Source: Oppiella nova
Lineage: Eukaryota > Arthropoda > Arachnida > Sarcoptiformes > Oppiidae
NCBI GenBank assembly: GCA_905397405.1
Contig: CAJPVJ010000174.1
Location: 1 to 34,553 of the forward strand
Reading direction: 5' to 3'
Length of the DNA: 34,553 nucleotides
The notes under the pieces were generated by a model that did not search any database, had not been told where the DNA came from, and saw nothing but the letters and a program-made list of their open reading frames with translations. The translations under genes were made by a program, and so were the position numbers. Positions 34,014 through 34,553 of this stretch are shown here, one piece after another. Each line of letters starts with the position of its first letter. Within the stretch, counting starts at the first letter, position 1.

Positions 34014-34553
34014 ATGTTTTGCCACAACCGATGGGCCCCTCAATGAGCACTGGTTTGCCATAAGCAACACCTAATGCCAGACACCGGAGGTTAGACTGAG
34101 TGGTCGGCAGCAAAACAATTCGGTTCTCATCACTGAAACTATTTCTTTGAGTCCATTCACTATTAATCGCAAATTTATTGATCAAAACGCCTTCAACTGA
34201 AACAATGTCTTCGCAGAAGTCGTCGTCTTTGAAACAAAGCTGAGAATCACTCAACACTTCATCACATCTTTGATAATATAAACTATTTTTCAGATTAACG
34301 GTTGGATTGCGAGAAGAGAATAGATATAAATATTTCACTCGAAGTCGAGTCAAGTCTTCTTCACTGAACTCCGGTTTGAAGAGACATTCAAATTGATTGT
34401 CATTTATAGCAAACAGTATGCGATGACATTGAATGGCTATATATCTGATGTCACACTCGGGATGTGATATGTATTGCAATATAAAACTCCAGTCAATGGC
34501 GTCACGAAACCAAAGAGGATTGAAGTGAAGGTAATTAAAGCATGCGATGAAGA
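34014..34553 (-). pseudogene. Truncated second copy of an MDN1 exon 1 segment
   Basis: 540 bp match 20567-21106 with four mismatches, same strand. The copy is open through the window edge and encodes about residues 130-309 of midasin up to the AAA1 P-loop (GPIGCGKT). There homology stops abruptly in mid-exon, and the frame runs on for about 20 unrelated codons to a stop at 33949-33951. One mismatch changes Ser to Asn; the other three are silent. No poly(A) tract or target-site repeat is visible at the break. It may be a gene fragment, a recent segmental duplication or a misplaced second haplotype; the unseen right side would decide. It is not a complete gene. Confidence 0.8.

Noticed and set aside
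1-34553. CRISPR array, bacterial operon or horizontally acquired gene
   Set aside because: All recognised genes are conserved animal genes, the multi-exon ones with GT-AG introns; there are no regularly spaced short repeats or prokaryotic signals.

Overview
The window is nuclear DNA from a small, gene-dense animal genome, most likely an arthropod and possibly a mite. All eight genes are conserved animal genes. Many introns are only about 45-90 nt with GT-AG ends, intergenic DNA is very AT-rich, and gene spacing is tight. The species assignment is inference; no phylogenetic marker was tested.

Layout. 1-581 (+): 3' end of INPP5E, a ciliary phosphoinositide 5-phosphatase. 1472-2023 (-): IFT27, a Rab-like GTPase of the IFT-B complex. 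2246-2701 (-): PTS, 6-pyruvoyl-tetrahydropterin synthase. 3153-5131 (+): ARFGAP1, ten exons. 5432-21494 (-): MDN1/midasin, four exons encoding about 5136 residues, with one exon of about 11.8 kb. 22678-24740 (+): an XK-related scramblase-family membrane protein, five exons. 26610-28443 (+): USP14, seven exons. 29054-32814 (-): an SLC6 amino-acid/neurotransmitter symporter, nineteen exons, one of only 11 nt. 34014-34553 (-): a second, truncated copy of part of the MDN1 first exon, 99.3% identical to the copy at 20567-21106, running off the right edge. The reading frames of the complete spliced genes were checked by summing exon lengths, and each is divisible by three once the artefactual duplications are discounted.

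The genes have housekeeping or cellular roles: phosphoinositide signalling and cilia (INPP5E, IFT27), tetrahydrobiopterin synthesis (PTS), Golgi Arf1 inactivation (ARFGAP1), 60S ribosome maturation (MDN1), lipid scrambling (XKR), proteasomal deubiquitination (USP14) and solute uptake (SLC6). They do not form a pathway, apart from the side-by-side pair of ciliary genes.

The strongest non-gene signal is structural. Five separate near-perfect direct duplications all have a period of exactly 128 bp (127-bp repeat plus one base). They start at 12474, 17800, 24272, 25105 and 32023. Two break otherwise intact frames (MDN1 and SLC6) and two double intron-exon junctions. One constant period at unrelated loci points to a de Bruijn assembly with k=127 whose overlapping contig ends were joined without merging, not to biology. 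I found no mobile element, CRISPR array, rRNA or tRNA, and no convincing new biological system.
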